Below are positions 62,022 to 64,000 of a stretch of 64,000 bases of DNA, piece by piece; the stretch's first letter is position 1; each line of letters begins with the position of its first letter. A model generated the notes under the pieces. It saw nothing but the letters and a program-made list of their open reading frames with translations, searched no databases and was not told the DNA's origin. This stretch comes from Paenibacillus monticola (GTDB taxonomy: Bacteria; Bacillota; Bacilli; Paenibacillales; Paenibacillaceae). The stretch lies in the NCBI RefSeq assembly GCF_009664975.1, contig NZ_WJXB01000006.1:1-64000 (forward strand). Direction: 5' to 3'. The position numbers and the translations under genes were made by a program.

Positions 62022-63578
62022 TTAGAATATTTTCGTCGTCCAGGATTCGCAATTCCAAATATCTGTGGCAATATCACGATAAAACTCAGGTTCGTGGGAA
62101 ATTAACAGCATGCTTCCTTTGTACGCTTTCAAAGCTCGTTTGAGCTCTTCTTTCGCATCCACGTCCAAATGGTTCGTAGGCTCATCCAGCACGAGTATAT
62201 TAGTTTCGCGGTTAATGAGTTTGCATAGACGTACCTTGGCTTTCTCTCCACCGCTGAGAACCGAGAGTTTGCTCTCGATGTGCTTCGTGGTGAGTCCACA
62301 TTTTGCCAATGCAGCACGTACTTCGAATTGAGACATGGAGGGGAACGTATCCCATATTTCCTCTAAACAGGTATTGTTCTTGCCTTCCTTTGATTCCTGT
62401 TCAAAATAGCCGATCTCCTGATTGTATCCAAGCTCTACCGAACCGGACAATGCCGGGATTTCGCCCAGGATACTGCGCAGAAGAGTCGTCTTCCCGATCC
62501 CGTTCGCACCAACAAGCGCTACTCTTTGACCACGTTCCATCAGCAAATCCAGTGGCCGAGATAGCGGTTCCTCATACCCGATAACCAGTCCTTTAGCTTC
62601 AAAAATAACTTTGCCTGCCGTTTTGCCATCTTTGAAATTAAACTGCGGCTTGGGCTTGTCCTTCGACATTTCGATGATGTCCATCTTGTCGAGCTTCTTC
62701 TGCCTGGACATCGCCATATTGCGGGTAGCCACACTGGCCTTATTGCGGGCAACAAAGTCCTTCAGCTCGGAAATTTCCTGCTGCTGCCGGTTAAAGGCCG
62801 ATTCATGCTGCTGCTTGCGCATTTCATAGATCTGCTGAAATTGATTATAATCGCCAACATAACGGGATAGCTTCAGGTTTTCCATATGGTAAATCAGGTT
62901 GATTACGCTGTTTAAGAAAGGAATGTCATGTGAGATAAGGATAAAAGCATTCTCATACTCCTGAAGATAACGCTTCAGCCATTCAATATGCAACTCATCC
63001 AGATAGTTCGTAGGCTCATCGAGGAGCAGAATATCCGGTTTCTCCAGCAGCAGCTTGGCCAGCAATATCTTCGTGCGCTGTCCTCCACTAAGCTCGGATA
63101 CATCGCGGTCCAGTCCTATGTCAGTAATTCCCAAGCCACGCGCCGTCTCCTGAACCTTCGCATCGATCATGTAGAAATCCTGACTGGTTAGGGTATCCTG
63201 GATCGTACCCACTTCTTCAAGCATCTTCTCCAGCTCTTCCGGGGAAACGTCACCCATCCGGCCGTACATATCGTTCATTTCTTGCTCAAGATCAAACAAG
63301 TATTGGAATGCACCCCGCAATACATCCTGAATTGTTAACCCCTGGGTCAATGCCGCATGCTGATCAAGGTAGCCGACACGTACCCGCTTGGACCATTCAA
63401 CTTTACCTTCATCGGGCTGCAGCTTGCCTGTAACAATGTTCATAAACGTGGATTTACCTTCGCCATTCGCGCCGATCAATCCGATATGCTCTCCTTTGAG
63501 CAGGCGGAACGAAACATCCTTGAAGATCGCCCGATCCCCAAAACCATGACTTAAAGCTTCAACATTTAATATGCTCAT
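62022..63578 (-). CDS. ABC-F family ATPase (ribosome-associated type)
   Basis: 518 residues with two ATP-binding cassettes and no membrane domain. First cassette: GLIGANGEGKSTFM, LSGGQRTK, ILLLDEPTNYLDE; second: ALVGANGIGKTTLL, LSGGEKAK, ILVLDEPTNHLD. The linker in between is charged and helical (RQQQEISELKDFVARNKASV), as in ABC-F proteins that enter the ribosomal E site. It most resembles the YkpA/YbiT branch, considered translation factors rather than antibiotic-resistance proteins; exact assignment needs a tree. RBS AAGGTG before ATG. Confidence 0.93.
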   Translation of the reverse strand: MSILNVEALSHGFGDRAIFKDVSFRLLKGEHIGLIGANGEGKSTFMNIVTGKLQPDEGKVEWSKRVRVGYLDQHAALTQGLTIQDVLRGAFQYLFDLEQEMNDMYGRMGDVSPEELEKMLEEVGTIQDTLTSQDFYMIDAKVQETARGLGITDIGLDRDVSELSGGQRTKILLAKLLLEKPDILLLDEPTNYLDELHIEWLKRYLQEYENAFILISHDIPFLNSVINLIYHMENLKLSRYVGDYNQFQQIYEMRKQQHESAFNRQQQEISELKDFVARNKASVATRNMAMSRQKKLDKMDIIEMSKDKPKPQFNFKDGKTAGKVIFEAKGLVIGYEEPLSRPLDLLMERGQRVALVGANGIGKTTLLRSILGEIPALSGSVELGYNQEIGYFEQESKEGKNNTCLEEIWDTFPSMSQFEVRAALAKCGLTTKHIESKLSVLSGGEKAKVRLCKLINRETNILVLDEPTNHLDVDAKEELKRALKAYKGSMLLISHEPEFYRDIATDIWNCESWTTKIF

Positions 63579-63741
63579 TCATAGACACCTTTTTTTCTGT
63601 ATTTTATCGTTTATATTATAAGCAGGAATGCGGGGGAATTCAATGGAATGTTTGATTTGTAACATTGTCACAGTGTTAATCCCCTGTAAGTGATAAAATG
63701 CAACTGCCAAACTAAACTTCGGTATAAGGAGCTGAGATATA

Positions 63742-64000
63742 TTGAGTCCAAGCGTATTTGAACATCTCTCCCAAATCGTTGCTCTTTTTCCCTGCTTGTC
63801 CGAAATCAGTACAGTGGATTGGACCCGGGACGGGATAGAGGTCATGAAGGTGGAAGCTAATCTAGTCATTGAAGAAGGCCAGTTTCTCGAATATGCAGTA
63901 TTGGTGCTGGAGGGAACGATACGGATGTACAAAATCAGTGCTAGCGGCAGAGAAATTACCCTGTACCGCATTCATGGCGGCGAGTGCTGTCCGCTAATGA
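63742..64000 (+). CDS. Crp/Fnr-family regulator, 5' part
   Basis: Starts at TTG 63742 with AAGGAG ten bases upstream and stays open for 86 codons to the window edge. The protein starts as (M)SPSVFEHLSQIVALFPCL and contains the cyclic-nucleotide-binding-like beta roll: VIEEGQFLEYAVLVLEGTIR followed by ISASGREITLYRIHGGECC. The helix-turn-helix would lie beyond the window. Possible cysteines (GGECC) could mean redox or metal sensing, but this is speculative. Divergent from the ABC-F gene. Confidence 0.8.
   Translation, partial: MSPSVFEHLSQIVALFPCLSEISTVDWTRDGIEVMKVEANLVIEEGQFLEYAVLVLEGTIRMYKISASGREITLYRIHGGECCPLM

Noticed and set aside
62022..63578. ABC-F protein as an antibiotic-resistance factor
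   Set aside because: It resembles the housekeeping YkpA/YbiT branch in its cassettes and linker; no leader-peptide attenuator typical of resistance ABC-F genes was seen upstream.
63579..63971. 130-codon minus-strand frame at the window end
   Set aside because: It is antisense to a clear Crp/Fnr-type coding sequence starting at TTG 63742 and has no family features.

Overview
The window looks like a chromosomal segment of a low-to-moderate GC, spore-forming-type Firmicute, most probably a Paenibacillus or close relative. The signs are strong GGAGG ribosome binding sites, occasional TTG/GTG starts, Bacillus-type lipoprotein signal peptides, LplB/LplC-type sugar importers without their own ATPase, CcpA (cre) and Fur boxes of Bacillus form, and families frequent in that genus (GxGYxYP proteins, GH16 plus ricin-B lectin, RQC-minor-1). 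I see no rRNA, tRNA, CRISPR array, insertion sequence or prophage. Genus is an inference. Layout: (1) 1-7227: end of a small membrane protein, a serine beta-lactamase-like hydrolase in one operon with a response regulator and sensor kinase, then a coupled glycosyltransferase/PlsY pair. (2) 7228-13728: glycerol/dihydroxyacetone block with glycerol dehydrogenase, a DhaK-DhaL fusion kinase, an alpha/beta hydrolase-membrane protein behind a cre site, and a divergent PocR-domain AraC regulator. (3) 13718-23941: an amino-sugar or beta-glycoside operon with an AraC regulator, two permeases, a solute-binding lipoprotein, a BadF-type sugar kinase, a GH4 phospho-glycosidase and two NagZ-like GH3 enzymes. 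(4) 24204-42645: a large glycan locus with a GntR-LacI regulator, an ABC importer, a GH38 alpha-mannosidase, an unclassified 728-residue TIM-barrel-like protein, a DUF4965 glutaminase-like protein, a secreted GxGYxYP protein carrying three copies of a sugar-binding-like module, and a GH106-like enzyme. Most of these enzymes lack a signal peptide, so imported oligosaccharides are probably dismantled in the cytoplasm. (5) 42768-61350: a mosaic of regulator/effector pairs (TetR with a DHA2 exporter, HxlR with an SDR, TetR with a broken SDR), a secreted GH16 glucanase, class I aldolase, an LLM flavoenzyme, a Fur-controlled siderophore importer, a short pyruvate kinase, and an unusual number of gene fragments (TetR x2, TagA-type glycosyltransferase, MFS, XRE regulator, pRiA4b ORF-3). 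(6) 61377-64000: an RQC-minor-1 DNA-binding protein, an ABC-F ATPase and the start of a Crp/Fnr regulator. How the parts work together: blocks 3 and 4 together could handle glycans containing mannose, N-acetylhexosamine and perhaps rhamnose (N-glycan-like or bacterial polysaccharide). Import would be by two ABC systems that depend on a shared ATPase encoded elsewhere, hydrolysis would be in the cytoplasm, with local regulators and CcpA. The best candidates for undescribed biology are the orphan 728-residue putative glycosidase, the cytoplasmic glutaminase-like protein inside a sugar locus, and the triplicated GxGYxYP module. The best-resolved regulatory site is a TetR operator lying exactly between the -35 and -10 boxes of an exporter promoter. 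The clearest gene lesion is an SDR gene disrupted by an exact 7-bp tandem duplication.
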